In this document: positions 16,725-26,310 of the stretch, in pieces | Layout: each line of letters starts with the position of its first letter | Numbering within the stretch: the stretch's first letter is position 1 | Assembly (NCBI GenBank): GCA_028695415.1 | Contig: JAQVIY010000005.1 | Location: 1-56,854, forward strand | Direction: 5' to 3' | DNA length: 56,854 nt | DNA from: Minisyncoccota bacterium | Lineage (GTDB): Bacteria; Patescibacteriota; Minisyncoccia; Phycocordibacterales; Phycocordibacteraceae | Notes under the pieces: generated by a model | Seen by the model: only the letters and a program-made list of their open reading frames with translations | Database searches by the model: none | What the model was told of the DNA's origin: nothing | Position numbers and translations under genes: made by a program

Positions 16725-18295
16725 CACTGCGCCGACACCACGACGGTCTGCGCCTCGGTCACTCCGCTCACTATCTCGATAAAATTGCCGTCGGTAACAC
16801 CCGTCTCGACAGGAGTCTTCTGGAACGATGCTTCCGAGACCGCCTTCGTAAGGCCCGGGAGGAGCGCCTTTACGTACTTACCGGTGTCATCGGTATAGAC
16901 AGCGAGCTCCGGCACACGGAGGATGCCCGTCTTTTTGTCGGAGAGGATGGTCGCATCGGCGCTCATACCGGGACGCACGAAAGCTCCCTCTGCATCGAAG
17001 ATGATATTCACGCGATAATACTTATCTTCGGTCTTGATAATCGCCTGCGCATCAATCGAAGCGACCGTGCCGGTAAACTCCTGCTTGGGGAAAGCATCGA
17101 GCGCGATACGCACCGTACCGCCTTCGGCTACCTTCGCGATATCGAGTTCAGACACATCGGCTTGTATCTTGTATCCGCTCGTCTCCATCGAGATGGCCGA
17201 CGTGCCGGGACGGAATATCTCACCGACCTCGTTGTGCACCTTAGAAACTCTCCCTGCCGAAGGCGCGTAAAGCGTTGAACGGCTGATATTCTCGCGCACC
17301 GCGTCGAGCTGCCCCTGTGCCTCCTCGATGCGTGCCTGCGCTATCTGTATATCCTCACTGCGCGCAGGCGCCTTCGCAAGCTCGAGTTCCTGTTGCGTGA
17401 GCGCAACGTCTGATTCGGCGAGCTTGAACTTCTCTTTCGCCGCAGCAAGGTTGGTTATCGCGGTGTTCACCTCGGCGCGCGCCGTCGAGACATCGGTCTT
17501 GTACGCATCGATAACGGTCTGCGACAGCGTTCCCGACGGCGAGAGGTTCGCAACCGGCGGAGACAAGAGGTTCAAGAAATCGGAGATGAGCGCGGTATTG
17601 CTCTCTGCCGTCGCGATAAATGTCGAAGGGTCACTCGCGACCGTGAGATTTGCAAGCGATGCATTCCACACTGTGAGCATCGTCTCGATAGCGGCACGAC
17701 GCAGGTTGAGGTCGTTCGTCAGAACATTATCAGCATAGATGGAGAGCTTCGGGTCGGTACTGCGCGGATTATCGAAGAGATCGTCCGTCTTAGCGCGTAT
17801 CGCATCATCGCTTTTAGTGTACGCGTCTCTCACGGCGTCGCCGAGACTTGCCTGCGCCTCGACCTCTGCGGCCCCTGCGGTCGCGAGCTTCGACTCAGAG
17901 ACGCGTATGTCCTGCGCAGTCGCGCCGGCAAGAAGTTTCGCGAGGTCGGCCTTACGCTGCGTCACTACGGCGGCGAGCTGGCTCGCCTGTATCGCGAGAT
18001 CCGTGGTCGCCAGCGACATGAGGCGCTGGCCAGCGACGACCGTCGCACCGTCTTTTGCGTATACCGCTTCAACCGTCCCCGCGAACGGGAATTCGAGCTC
18101 AAATTCTTTCTGTGCGACTACTTCGCTCCTGACCTTTATCGCCTCCTGGATGTCGCCCCGATCGACGCTGAAATAGAGAAACGGTTCCGGTGCGGTCTTT
18201 AGGTATCGCTCATATATGAAAAGCGAGGTTATAGCGACGCCCGCCACAACGACCGCAACGACGTAATACGATATTTTTATTTTTCGCATTTGCAT
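16724..18295 (-). CDS. HlyD/MacA-like membrane-fusion (periplasmic adaptor) protein
   Basis: A 523-residue protein with an N-terminal anchor (YYVVAVVVAGVAITSLFIY), a split biotinyl-lipoyl domain (FPFAGTVEAVYAKDGATVVAG and APSAGRVSKVHNEVGEIFRPG), a very long central coiled coil rich in Ala/Glu/Lys, and a C-terminal beta-barrel. It would couple the inner-membrane ABC exporter to the outside. TACAAT (18311-18306) ends 10 nt before ATG 18295; the ATG at 18307 falls inside that -10 box, so it is rejected. First gene of a three-gene operon. Confidence 0.87.
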   Translation of the reverse strand: MQMRKIKISYYVVAVVVAGVAITSLFIYERYLKTAPEPFLYFSVDRGDIQEAIKVRSEVVAQKEFELEFPFAGTVEAVYAKDGATVVAGQRLMSLATTDLAIQASQLAAVVTQRKADLAKLLAGATAQDIRVSESKLATAGAAEVEAQASLGDAVRDAYTKSDDAIRAKTDDLFDNPRSTDPKLSIYADNVLTNDLNLRRAAIETMLTVWNASLANLTVASDPSTFIATAESNTALISDFLNLLSPPVANLSPSGTLSQTVIDAYKTDVSTARAEVNTAITNLAAAKEKFKLAESDVALTQQELELAKAPARSEDIQIAQARIEEAQGQLDAVRENISRSTLYAPSAGRVSKVHNEVGEIFRPGTSAISMETSGYKIQADVSELDIAKVAEGGTVRIALDAFPKQEFTGTVASIDAQAIIKTEDKYYRVNIIFDAEGAFVRPGMSADATILSDKKTGILRVPELAVYTDDTGKYVKALLPGLTKAVSEASFQKTPVETGVTDGNFIEIVSGVTEAQTVVVSAQ

Positions 18296-18395
18296 ATCTC
18301 TATACATTGTACCGCCATTCCTGATGTTGTTCCTAATAAAAACAGGAACCGGGGGATAGTATCAAACCGCGCTTATGTTTGCCCTTGGCAAGGAT

Positions 18396-19130
18396 TTACG
18401 ACCGCCACGCTACGATTGCAGCAAGGCAAGCGATGATGGTGACTATACCGATAAGGAGCATACAGGAAACACGCATCCGCCACGATGCAGATCGCGACTC
18501 TCTGTTGAAGCAATATCCTGTTTCGATTAAGAACGCGCCAGTCTGCCACACAGCATAGACACTGCTAGCGATGGCGGTGAATAGAAGCCAGGAGAACAAG
18601 TTAAGATCGGTCGAGAGCGGCACGAGGATATTCGCTGCAAGGAGAAGCATCGAAGCGAATCCAATCGTACCTGCGATAAGCGCTGACCACGATTGCAGAT
18701 GGACGCGATAATCGCTCTCTCCTCCCTGATATCGCCTTGCGAGGAGGAGTCGCGGGATAAGGATGAGAAGACTGATGAGAGTGATCGCTTCTGCAGCAGT
18801 GCGCGCGGCGTCGTCGCGCGTAAACGAGATAAGAGTGGGGTCGACCACTCGTGTAGTCCAGATAAAGAAAACTGCGAGCGGCAGCGCCCACAAGGCAAAC
18901 TTGAGCCATGCCTTGAATATAGCTCGCGGAATAAATATGAGAACAGTGGCGATCGGTAAGAAATACAGGGCGAAGAAATAGAGTGGATAAGTAACATCTG
19001 GAATCATTTGATCTACAACGGTCCGATAGCAGAAATTGCCAGTTCCTGCGCACCACTGACTCAAATACCCAAAACCGATGATCAGTAGAGCACTTATTGC
19101 CGGAACTGCTTGTGTGATTTTCGTTTTCAT
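18396..19130 (-). CDS. Polytopic membrane protein, unknown function
   Basis: This 244-residue protein has about six or seven transmembrane helices, with a Cys-rich loop (WCAGTGNFCYRTVV) after the first. No catalytic motif was recognised. Its ATG overlaps the stop of the lipase-like gene (ATGA), so it is translationally coupled to it and may help export, anchor or protect against that enzyme (inference). Confidence 0.55.
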   Translation of the reverse strand: MKTKITQAVPAISALLIIGFGYLSQWCAGTGNFCYRTVVDQMIPDVTYPLYFFALYFLPIATVLIFIPRAIFKAWLKFALWALPLAVFFIWTTRVVDPTLISFTRDDAARTAAEAITLISLLILIPRLLLARRYQGGESDYRVHLQSWSALIAGTIGFASMLLLAANILVPLSTDLNLFSWLLFTAIASSVYAVWQTGAFLIETGYCFNRESRSASWRMRVSCMLLIGIVTIIACLAAIVAWRS

Positions 19131-22100
19131 TTTTTGAAAAATATCCTCTGCACTCCTATGAGGAAGATACTACCCAGTATAAACTGCCACACGAGCATAT
19201 TTGAAGGCGCCTGTTGAGAAGCGTCGAACACCGAGGCGGTCTGGAGCGTATTCGACTCCGCCTCTCTTGAGAGCGAGAGCGGCCCCGCCTCTTGTAATCT
19301 CGCGCTGCGCCCATCTGCCTCTCTACTCTCCTCTTCCTGCTCCCCTATCTGAATAACATCTGTCGGGGCACCCATCTCCTCTTGAGCCGTGAATGTCGTC
19401 GTCGACGCGTCTACCTCTATACTTGTGGCTGCTGACTCTATAAAAGACTGTGTCGGAGAAGCAGCGAGAACCGTGCTACTCGTCGCGGCGAGACTCTCTT
19501 CTCCTGACGCGGCCGCGATGACGACCGGGGCTGGGCGCCAATGACCTCGGCGATCCGGCTCATAACTTACGACTTCTCCCGCCTTGGGCGTGATGGTATA
19601 TATCGTGCTGCCATCGCCATTTTCATCGACCGAGAGCGCTGAAGCAGTAGCTGCGCCATCGGCGATAGTAAGGCTCGCGAGCGTACTCGGCGTGACCGGC
19701 ACATCCGCGATGGTGCTCGTGTTCGTGACGACACCACCTACACTCTCCTCGATGTCGAGCGAGAAGGTGCCGCTCGCCTGCCCTCGCATCGAGAGCTCGT
19801 AGGTGCCACCCTGCGGCACGCTCACATACTTCACCTCGCCGAACTCGCCATAGGTCGAGCCAGGGATGTCTTCAGTAACCGAATCATCCGGCGAAAGACC
19901 GGTGACGTTCCCAAGGGAGTCGGTGAGCTCGAGCGTGAGTGGCGAGTGAAGGTAGAAGGTGAGCTTCTTATCCGCCGTATTTGTTGCAGGCTCAGCAGTC
20001 AGGATATACGCTGGCGGAGTGCTCGTGCTGTTTCTGATACTGTTCTGTATGAACTCTTCGAGCTGAGGAATCTCAAATAAGTCTTTGTGATTACGTTTTA
20101 TTTTCGTAGCCTTGTAATATTCACTTATATCTAGCCAGTATCTTTTCACATTGTCAGTGCTCGTACTCATAAGGAGCGCACTCGGGACAGGAACTGTGCC
20201 ATCGCCGTCTTCGATAAAGATCGGTCGATATTTCTGTTTCGCTCCGAAGAACGACCCCTGCGAATAGAAATCTATGCCCGCGAGCGTGTCGACGCCCCAG
20301 CCCGCGATCTGGTCAATCTCGATACCTTGTGGCGGCGTCCACGGGTCGAGTTCGCTGTGGATGCGGTTCGCATACTCGATGAGCGCGCTATTGCCTATCG
20401 TAAGCGCGCTCAGGTCGCTCGGGTTTGGAGTGGTACGGTCGCCAGCGGTCGCCAAAATGAAGTCATCGAGCACGGTGCGATTTGCGATGAGTGAACCGTA
20501 CGCCGAGGCTGCGGGCGCATATGCCTCGCCTTTGAGTGAGACGACCGGGTGTTCCGTGTCGCCTGCAGTATCTTCAAGATAATTCTCCGACGGGAGCAGG
20601 TGATATGCCATGGGCGAGTTCCCCGCGAGCGCTCGAGCTGCCGCGTTTGAAACAATCGTAATCGCATTCTTTATCGCAGATAGGTCCAGAAAGATACCCG
20701 CGTCATACCCGATGAGCATCGAAGCGAGAGCTGCCGGTGCACCGCTCTGCGGCACACCCACCATGATCACTTTGTCCACGAGCGACTTGGTGGTTTCATT
20801 TCCAAGCTTGTTGAGGAGCGCCTTCGCGACGAGACCGCCGTTGCTGTGCGCGACAATGCTCACCTTTCCCGTCTTCGAGCTTGCCGCGAGCGAGCGCAGC
20901 GTCTGCTCGATGTAGGGCGTGCTCGTTGCCTCTTCATAAAATATCTTCCCGTCACGCTCCGCGCCGTTATTCAAAAGAGCGTCCAGTGAAAGCCGCCAGT
21001 CATAGGCAACTGACTTCCAATCCTGTATGGTGCTATCGGCCTTGAGCGCGCCCATCTCGTCAATAAATGTTTGATAAAGAGCGCTCCCTCCCACGACATC
21101 AATGATGTCGCCTGGCTTGGTGTAGATGTCGCTACAAACGCTCGTACCCGAAGCAGTGAGTGCGAGTCTCCCCACCTTCGTATCCCCCACGCCGCGCAGG
21201 ATTCCTATCGGTCCGTCATACGGCTCCCACAACGTCTCTTCAGCAGCTTGCCCGCACCCTGTCCCTTCATAGAGCCGGCTTCCTTCGATGCCGGGCAAGA
21301 ACAGGACGTTTGAAACGCAATTATCGGCAGCGATACAGGGATCGGGTGGTGGTGTGTGCGGAATCGCGACAGAAAGACTCGTGGTATTTGCATTTCCTGC
21401 CTCATCATAAAAGTGAAGAGTGAGTTTGAACTGGGAAGAGGTCGGTAGAGGGTTTGCTGGGGCGTCCAGCAATGTAACTGCATAATTACTGAATGAACCG
21501 TCTGTCGATGTCGCTATAGAAGCGGCAAATGCCGATTTTATAGTGTAATCGATACCACCGCTTCCACCCCATACCGGGTTACCGTTCGCATCCCACAGGG
21601 TCTCCCTCATTTCCGAGAACGAGAGGCGACTTCCAGTACCATCACCTATTCCTGACAAATACATCGTGTCTCCCGCACGAGGAGGCACGGCGGAGAACGT
21701 AATGTTCGAGAGCGAAACCGTAGGGATCGTATTGTCTACAATTACCGATATGGTTGTTGTTGCGAAATTGCCTTGAGAATCTGTGACCGAGATAGGAATT
21801 TCCTTTATGCCATCAGGTATTGCCGGGAGTATCAAATCATAAAATCTATAGTAATAAACGCTTGGTGAATATACAGAGCCGACTCTTGCATAATAAGGAC
21901 CTTGAGCGACCGAAGTACTCGTAGCAGAAAAACCGAGCTGAGAAAGATCGGCGGTAACCGTCGCCTGATTGCTACGATCCGCATATACCCATATGAAAAA
22001 CGAGTCCCCCGTCTTGAGAGCGGTATGTGACGGGCCAGAACGAGGTAATGGGTATTGCAGCGCGGTTTCGATTGCGATTTTATCCGCCGAAGCAACAAAG

Positions 22101-22147
22101 GGAACGAAAAACAAAAAGAGTAATAAAACAAGCGTGCCAAGACGCAT
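19127..22147 (-). CDS. Large exported lipase/acyltransferase-like alpha/beta hydrolase
   Basis: A 1006-residue protein with signal peptide (LGTLVLLLFLFFVPFVASA), Ig-like N-terminal region (about 25-270), an LCAT/PGAP1-like hydrolase core with oxyanion motif LFLPGIEGSRLY and nucleophile motif IVAHSNGG, and a later DGDGTVP that may hold the acid residue. A Ser/Thr/Glu-rich stalk follows, then a C-terminal membrane segment (VWQFILGSIFLIGVQRIFF). It is probably displayed on the cell surface to act on lipids or esters of a neighbour or host (inference). TAGAAT ends 9 nt before the ATG. Confidence 0.72.
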   Translation of the reverse strand: MRLGTLVLLLFLFFVPFVASADKIAIETALQYPLPRSGPSHTALKTGDSFFIWVYADRSNQATVTADLSQLGFSATSTSVAQGPYYARVGSVYSPSVYYYRFYDLILPAIPDGIKEIPISVTDSQGNFATTTISVIVDNTIPTVSLSNITFSAVPPRAGDTMYLSGIGDGTGSRLSFSEMRETLWDANGNPVWGGSGGIDYTIKSAFAASIATSTDGSFSNYAVTLLDAPANPLPTSSQFKLTLHFYDEAGNANTTSLSVAIPHTPPPDPCIAADNCVSNVLFLPGIEGSRLYEGTGCGQAAEETLWEPYDGPIGILRGVGDTKVGRLALTASGTSVCSDIYTKPGDIIDVVGGSALYQTFIDEMGALKADSTIQDWKSVAYDWRLSLDALLNNGAERDGKIFYEEATSTPYIEQTLRSLAASSKTGKVSIVAHSNGGLVAKALLNKLGNETTKSLVDKVIMVGVPQSGAPAALASMLIGYDAGIFLDLSAIKNAITIVSNAAARALAGNSPMAYHLLPSENYLEDTAGDTEHPVVSLKGEAYAPAASAYGSLIANRTVLDDFILATAGDRTTPNPSDLSALTIGNSALIEYANRIHSELDPWTPPQGIEIDQIAGWGVDTLAGIDFYSQGSFFGAKQKYRPIFIEDGDGTVPVPSALLMSTSTDNVKRYWLDISEYYKATKIKRNHKDLFEIPQLEEFIQNSIRNSTSTPPAYILTAEPATNTADKKLTFYLHSPLTLELTDSLGNVTGLSPDDSVTEDIPGSTYGEFGEVKYVSVPQGGTYELSMRGQASGTFSLDIEESVGGVVTNTSTIADVPVTPSTLASLTIADGAATASALSVDENGDGSTIYTITPKAGEVVSYEPDRRGHWRPAPVVIAAASGEESLAATSSTVLAASPTQSFIESAATSIEVDASTTTFTAQEEMGAPTDVIQIGEQEEESREADGRSARLQEAGPLSLSREAESNTLQTASVFDASQQAPSNMLVWQFILGSIFLIGVQRIFFKK

Positions 22148-22197
22148 AATGTTTCAATTCTAACACCAACGAGATCAATAGGACGTATACTATGCAC

Positions 22198-23886
22198 ATG
22201 ACTACTGCTCTATTGAAAGATGCGCTTGCGCGCTCGATGAAAGGCGAAATAAGCGATGATGCGGAAACGCTCGAGAAAGCAAGCCGCGATACTTCTCTTT
22301 TTAGGCGGATGCCCGAGCTGGTGGTGTACCCGAAAGACGCGGATGATGTGTCAGAGATTGTTCGCGTCGTCGGCACGGCGCGAGCGCAGGGTGCGGAAGT
22401 CTCGCTCGCGGCGCGCGCGGCGGGCACCGATATGTCGGGCGGCCCGCTTACGACGAGTGTCGTTGTCTCGTTCATCAAACATATGAACCATGTTCTCGGG
22501 GTCTCCAACGGGGGAGTTGAACTCCCCCGTGAGATGGAAGGATATGCGGAGACGGAACCGGGGGTGTTATATAGGGATTTTGAAAAAGCGACGCTTGAAA
22601 AGAATCTTATCCTCCCCTCCTACCCCGCGAGCCGCGAGATAGCCGCCATGGGCGGCATCATCGCGAATAATGCCGGCGGCGAGCGTACTCTCAAATACGG
22701 CAAAACGGAGAACTATGTTGAAGAGCTTGATGTCGTGCTCTCTGACGGCTCGCAAGCAACATTCAAGTCGCTCACGCCCGAAGAGGTTGCCGACAAGAAG
22801 AAACTGCAGACACTCGAAGGTTCTATTTATCGCGAGATGGACGAACTTCTCACCACACATGCCGCGCTTATCGAAACACACCGGCCGAAAGTATCGAAAA
22901 ATTCCGCCGGGTATGCACTCTGGAGCGTTCGCGACGAACGTACCGGCGCGACAAATCTCGCGAAGCTTGTCTGCGGGTCGCAGGGCACGCTCGCGCTCTG
23001 GACGCGTGCGAAGCTCGGGCTGGTACAGCCGAAGGAGCACCGTGCGATGCTTGTCGTGTTCCTGCACGACGTCTCGATACTCCCCGAGGTGGTGAAACGC
23101 GTCCTGCCACAACAGCCTGAATCGTTTGAAAGCTATGACGATCACACCTTCATACTCGCGGTGAAGCTTATCCCTGAGTTGCTTTCGCAGATGGGATTCT
23201 TGAAGGCCACGCGACTCGGCATCGATTTCATACCCGAGGCGGCACTCGTTGCGACCGGCGGGGTGCCGAAGCTCCTTCTTATGGCAGAGTTCGCCGAAGA
23301 CACGCTCGAAGAAGCTGATACGAAAGCACGTGCGGCAGAGGCCGCGCTTGCTGACTTACATCTGCAAACAAAGATAGAGAAGAACGAGAAAGAATCAGAA
23401 AAATATTGGATAGTCCGGCGCGAGAGCTTCAACTTGTTGCGTAAGAATGTGCACGGGCTCTCGACCGCACCGTTCATAGACGACTTCGTCGTACCGCCTG
23501 AAAGCTATGCCGAATTCCTGCCGAAATTGAACGCTCTCCTTGAAGAGCACAAATCTCACTTCATCTACACGGTCGCGGGTCACGTCGGTAACGGCAACTT
23601 CCACATTATTCCGCTCATGGACCTCACGAAGCCGGAAAATCGCCAAGTGATACTCGATCTCGCGCCGAGGGTCTACGAGCTCGTCATCGCCGTCGGCGGC
23701 ACGACAACCGGCGAACACAACGACGGCATCATTCGTACGCCGTATCTCCCGATGCTCTTCGGCGCTGACATGGTCGCTCTCTTCGAAAGGACAAAAAAGA
23801 TTTTCGACCCGCTCAGCATCTTCAACCCCGGCAAGAAAGTCGGCGGTACCTTCGCTGACATCTCGCGCGACATTATCGAGATGTAG
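22198..23886 (+). CDS. FAD-linked oxidoreductase (D-lactate/glycolate dehydrogenase-like)
   Basis: A 562-residue protein with a PCMH-type FAD domain (ELVVYPKDADDVSEIV, RAAGTDMSGG, PGVLYRDFEKAT, GGIIANNAGGERTLKYG) and a FAD-oxidase C-terminal domain (FIYTVAGHVGNGNFH, GGTTTGEHNDG, IFDPLSIFNPGKK). These enzymes oxidise 2-hydroxy acids; no Fe-S subunit is present. TATACT at 22186-22191 directly abuts ATG 22192 and ends 6 nt before ATG 22198, so 22198 is chosen. Residues about 101-115 are an in-frame palindrome (22508-22530) that looks inserted. Confidence 0.85.
   Translation: MTTALLKDALARSMKGEISDDAETLEKASRDTSLFRRMPELVVYPKDADDVSEIVRVVGTARAQGAEVSLAARAAGTDMSGGPLTTSVVVSFIKHMNHVLGVSNGGVELPREMEGYAETEPGVLYRDFEKATLEKNLILPSYPASREIAAMGGIIANNAGGERTLKYGKTENYVEELDVVLSDGSQATFKSLTPEEVADKKKLQTLEGSIYREMDELLTTHAALIETHRPKVSKNSAGYALWSVRDERTGATNLAKLVCGSQGTLALWTRAKLGLVQPKEHRAMLVVFLHDVSILPEVVKRVLPQQPESFESYDDHTFILAVKLIPELLSQMGFLKATRLGIDFIPEAALVATGGVPKLLLMAEFAEDTLEEADTKARAAEAALADLHLQTKIEKNEKESEKYWIVRRESFNLLRKNVHGLSTAPFIDDFVVPPESYAEFLPKLNALLEEHKSHFIYTVAGHVGNGNFHIIPLMDLTKPENRQVILDLAPRVYELVIAVGGTTTGEHNDGIIRTPYLPMLFGADMVALFERTKKIFDPLSIFNPGKKVGGTFADISRDIIEM
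22508..22530. repeat. In-frame palindrome inside the FAD oxidase
   Basis: Perfect 11-bp arms ACGGGGGAGTT/AACTCCCCCGT around one G, with TCTC/GAGA continuing after a 2-nt bulge. It encodes NGGVELPRE, in a loop not conserved in the family. Confidence 0.6.
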
Positions 23887-23933
23887 GGAAGCTCATATTT
23901 CTAGCATATACAACTTTGGTATATACTAGGGGT

Positions 23934-24026
23934 ATGAAGCGCGCATTTGCGGTCACTATCGTCGTCCTCCTCGCCCTTGGCATGATTGCGACACTGTTTT
24001 TTCCGCTCCTCGCACAGGGATTCTAG
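23934..24026 (+). CDS. 30-residue single-pass membrane peptide
   Basis: A short frame beginning MKRAFAVTIVVLLALG and ending LLAQGF* is hydrophobic except for its first three residues. It has its own TATACT box (23922-23927) ending 6 nt before the ATG, the same arrangement as the core genes, which argues that it is real. It could be a small membrane protein or a leader peptide for the RRM gene 135 nt downstream. No family is recognised. Confidence 0.5.
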   Translation: MKRAFAVTIVVLLALGMIATLFFPLLAQGF

Positions 24027-24161
24027 GTTGTCCACACCTGCCTTGCCCTTTTCCGGCATTTCTGGCATACTATTTTTACTCGCAGAGTATTCGAGCTTCG
24101 CTCCGCTCCAAAAGACGGTACGTGTTCAGCTTCGGCGAGATTTAACCGGTTAGATCTACAC

Positions 24162-24524
24162 ATGGATTCACAGCAATCAGTTCAGGGGAACAAGCTCTAC
24201 GTAGGCGGTATCCCCTATCGCTCGACAGAAGACGATCTCAAGAAGGCCTTTAGCGAGGCAGGTAATGTCGCTTCTGCCAGCATTATCAGCGACCGCATGA
24301 CGGGCCGCTCGCGCGGTTTCGGCTTCGTGGAGATGGCGTCTGAGGCGGAAGCCCAGGCGGCTATCGATCGCTGGGATGGTAAGGAGTTCGACGGGCGCAC
24401 GCTCTCGGTCTCCTTTGCTCGTCCGCAGGGTGATCGCCCTCCGCGCCGCGAAGGCGGTTTCGGCGGCGGTGACCGAGGCGGTTTCGGCGGTGGCCAAGGT
24501 GGCTATGGCCGCGGCGGCTACTAG
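24162..24524 (+). CDS. RNA-recognition-motif protein with Gly-rich tail; 3' end recoded by an insertion
   Basis: A 120-residue protein: one RRM (RNP-2 KLYVGGIP, RNP-1 RSRGFGFVEM) and an Arg/Gly-rich tail ending YGRGGY. Proteins of this kind are cold-induced RNA chaperones in several bacteria. The last codons are repeated 102 nt downstream at 24606-24626 with synonymous differences and another stop, in the same frame, and the gene's terminator lies only after that second copy. No Shine-Dalgarno is evident. A TTAGAT box ends 6 nt before the ATG, and an alternative CATACT promoter lies near 24068. Confidence 0.88.
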   Translation: MDSQQSVQGNKLYVGGIPYRSTEDDLKKAFSEAGNVASASIISDRMTGRSRGFGFVEMASEAEAQAAIDRWDGKEFDGRTLSVSFARPQGDRPPRREGGFGGGDRGGFGGGQGGYGRGGY

Positions 24525-24626
24525 CAAGCGAGTGAGACAAAAAGAAGGTTGTTTCAACTTTCTTTTTGCGAACGAGCGAAGCTAGAAAGCTTTGTCTTCA
24601 AAGCTTACGGTCGCGGCGGATACTAA
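24504..24626 (+). mobile_element. Candidate 3'-end-replacing insertion, RRM gene (102-nt period)
   Basis: The proximal copy 24504-24524 and distal copy 24606-24626 both encode YGRGGY plus stop, with three of six codons changed synonymously (TAT/TAC, GGC/GGT, GGC/GGA) and TAG/TAA. Between them lie two hairpins: AAAGAAGGTTG with CAACTTTCTTT, and AAGCTTTG with CAAAGCTT. The 34-codon interval is in frame, so readthrough of TAG would also produce a protein ending YGRGGY. The repeat is short and low-complexity, the weakest of the four cases taken alone. Confidence 0.5.
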
Positions 24627-24643
24627 TCCCCCTTCCTCGCAGA

Positions 24644-24678
24644 AAACGAAAAATCCCCTCAACGGGGATTTTTCGTTT
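24644..24678. terminator. Intrinsic terminator of the RRM gene
   Basis: A 15-bp stem (inner part AAAAATCCCC/GGGGATTTTT) with T-rich right arm. It directly follows the distal, presumed ancestral, end of the RRM gene. Confidence 0.85.
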
Positions 24679-24689
24679 ATGTAAACAAA

Positions 24690-24717
24690 TACTGCGTGTG
24701 CTATCACACACGCAGTA
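24690..24717 (-). terminator. Terminator of the 24739-25438 gene
   Basis: Arms TACTGCGTGTG and CACACGCAGTA (11 bp, 6-nt loop), followed on the minus strand by TTTGTTTAC. Confidence 0.7.
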
Positions 24718-24738
24718 CCGCACAACACATACGCTGAA

Positions 24739-25438
24739 TTATGCTCTCACATACAAGAAGGCTTGATGCGGATGGAACAATTCTTTGATCGACTTCTCAC
24801 ACCAGGAGAAAACCTCGGCGCCTCGATCGTACTGGATTCCTTTCACACAGGGCAAGCCGTTGATTATAAAGACAGAACCTGGGAAATATACTTCGCGTAG
24901 CCATCCGAATTGTTTAAATAACCACATCAAGACTCGCAAGTTGTCTTTCCAGAACAGGACGTGGGCTATGTGTGCATCGAGCGGTATCATGCCGGGCCAG
25001 TTGGCGGGATCAAGACGCGCGAGACCGGTCGACGACCTGTCGTGACCCGTCTGCATCCACACACGTTTGAAATCAATCCGCTCGAGCTCCAACGATTCTT
25101 GATTCTCGGCAGGCTCCCCTTCGAGTCCCGTTCCGGCAAACGAACCTCGCCAGATACGCAGGTCAAACTCGTGATGCAACTCCTGCCGATCCAGAAACAA
25201 GAGCGTCTCGCTCGGCATAGTACAGGCGTGTCCATTGAGGAGCATCCGGATCGCTTCGGCCAGCGCCAATTCGAGCCGTTCAGGATCGCTCGTGAACTTC
25301 AAGACTCGTTTCGGATCCTGATCGTTTCCCCGTAGATGCCTCGTGAGTGCCTGCGGAATCGACCTCAAGATTCGACTCGTTAGTTCACCTAATTGTTGAA
25401 TTTTCCACTGGTAGGCTATTCCATGATTCTTCAACATG
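24739..25438 (-). CDS. Unknown soluble protein (Shine-Dalgarno class)
   Basis: A 232-residue protein beginning MLKNHGIAYQWKIQQLGE and ending HPHQAFLYVRA. It is Trp- and His-rich with no membrane segment and no motif I recognise. The frame is open upstream, but ATG 25438 has AAAGGA 7 nt before it and is taken as the start. It is bounded by its own terminator and its codon use is less GC-biased than that of its neighbours, as in the other small Shine-Dalgarno-led genes here. Its start region overlaps any long version of the PrmC frame on the other strand. Confidence 0.6.
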
Positions 25439-25530
25439 GCTTTTCCTTTCGTGTGTTGAAGGACTCCGACGGCTGTCGGTCTATCCGCAATCACCTTGCG
25501 CTCGTTTCAGATTCCTGTCAATCTCTCCTG

Positions 25531-26310
25531 ATGGACGAAACTCCGGAGGCATACCGATACGGCTGGCAGCCGTTCTTCGGCTTGCATATCCATTTGGACA
25601 GCAAACCGCTCATCCCCCGCCCCGAGACCGAGTGGTGGGCTGAACAATTGTTCATCGAGCTCGAAGGGCATGTGGGTATGGCGGCGTCCGCAGCGCCGAG
25701 TCGACAGGTTTCCGAGACGAGAGTCTCACAGCGCGACGGCGCGAGAGGAGGCGATTTTTCAGCAGAAAAATACGCCGCTCTCGTCGAGGGAACTGTCGAT
25801 TCGGCGCGATACACGTTTCTCGATCTATGCGCAGGGTCGGGAGCTATCGGCTGCGCCGCGCTCAAGGCACTTCCACATGCAGAAGTATACTTCGGCGAGA
25901 TTGACCCGGCGCACGAAGCGACAATTTTGAAAAACATCCGCGAGAATAACCTGGACGCTTCAAGAGCGCACGTCTCTATCGGCGACCTCTTCGAGCCATT
26001 TGCCGACATATCGTTCGATGTCATCGCTATAAACCCGCCCTACATTCCCGCCGACCGAGCACTCGATAGAAGCGTCGCTGACTACGAGCCGGCGCTCGCC
26101 TTGCGCTCTGGCGCAGATGGCCTTGACCTCATTCGCCGTATCGCGCTCGAGCTCCCGAAGCACCTCGCGCCGAGCGGTATAGCATGGATAGAAGTTGACA
26201 GCCCCTCTGCCGAGGCGGCTCGAGCGCTCTTTGCTACTCAAGGACTCAAAGCTGAGATACGCACTGATCAATACGACAGACCCCGCGTTATCGTTGTATC
26301 ATTCCCCTAA
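25531..26310 (+). CDS. prmC: PrmC/HemK-like release-factor glutamine methyltransferase
   Basis: The conserved lead-in PLIPRPETEWW is followed by the SAM site FLDLCAGSGAIGCAAL and the catalytic NPPY (AINPPYIPA), with the C-terminal fold ending YDRPRVIVVSF. PrmC methylates the GGQ glutamine of peptide release factors. Between EWW and the SAM motif there is an extra segment of about 45 residues (25670-25800) with local inverted repeats that looks inserted. The N-terminal helical domain is short or missing; the frame is open to 25393, but that overlaps the divergent gene. Confidence 0.75.
   Translation: MDETPEAYRYGWQPFFGLHIHLDSKPLIPRPETEWWAEQLFIELEGHVGMAASAAPSRQVSETRVSQRDGARGGDFSAEKYAALVEGTVDSARYTFLDLCAGSGAIGCAALKALPHAEVYFGEIDPAHEATILKNIRENNLDASRAHVSIGDLFEPFADISFDVIAINPPYIPADRALDRSVADYEPALALRSGADGLDLIRRIALELPKHLAPSGIAWIEVDSPSAEAARALFATQGLKAEIRTDQYDRPRVIVVSFP

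Noticed and set aside
14648-18295. Tripartite efflux pump with outer-membrane channel
   Set aside because: Adaptor, ATPase and permease are present but no TolC-like gene, and the neighbours are unrelated.
19127-22147. Sortase-anchored surface protein
   Set aside because: The C-terminal membrane segment ends FFKK, but no LPXTG-like motif precedes it.
24027-24161. Cold-shock-type long leader for the RRM gene
   Set aside because: An AACCGGTT palindrome and a distant CATACT box are present, but a TTAGAT box 6 nt before the ATG gives a simpler leaderless start; no cold-box motif was recognised.
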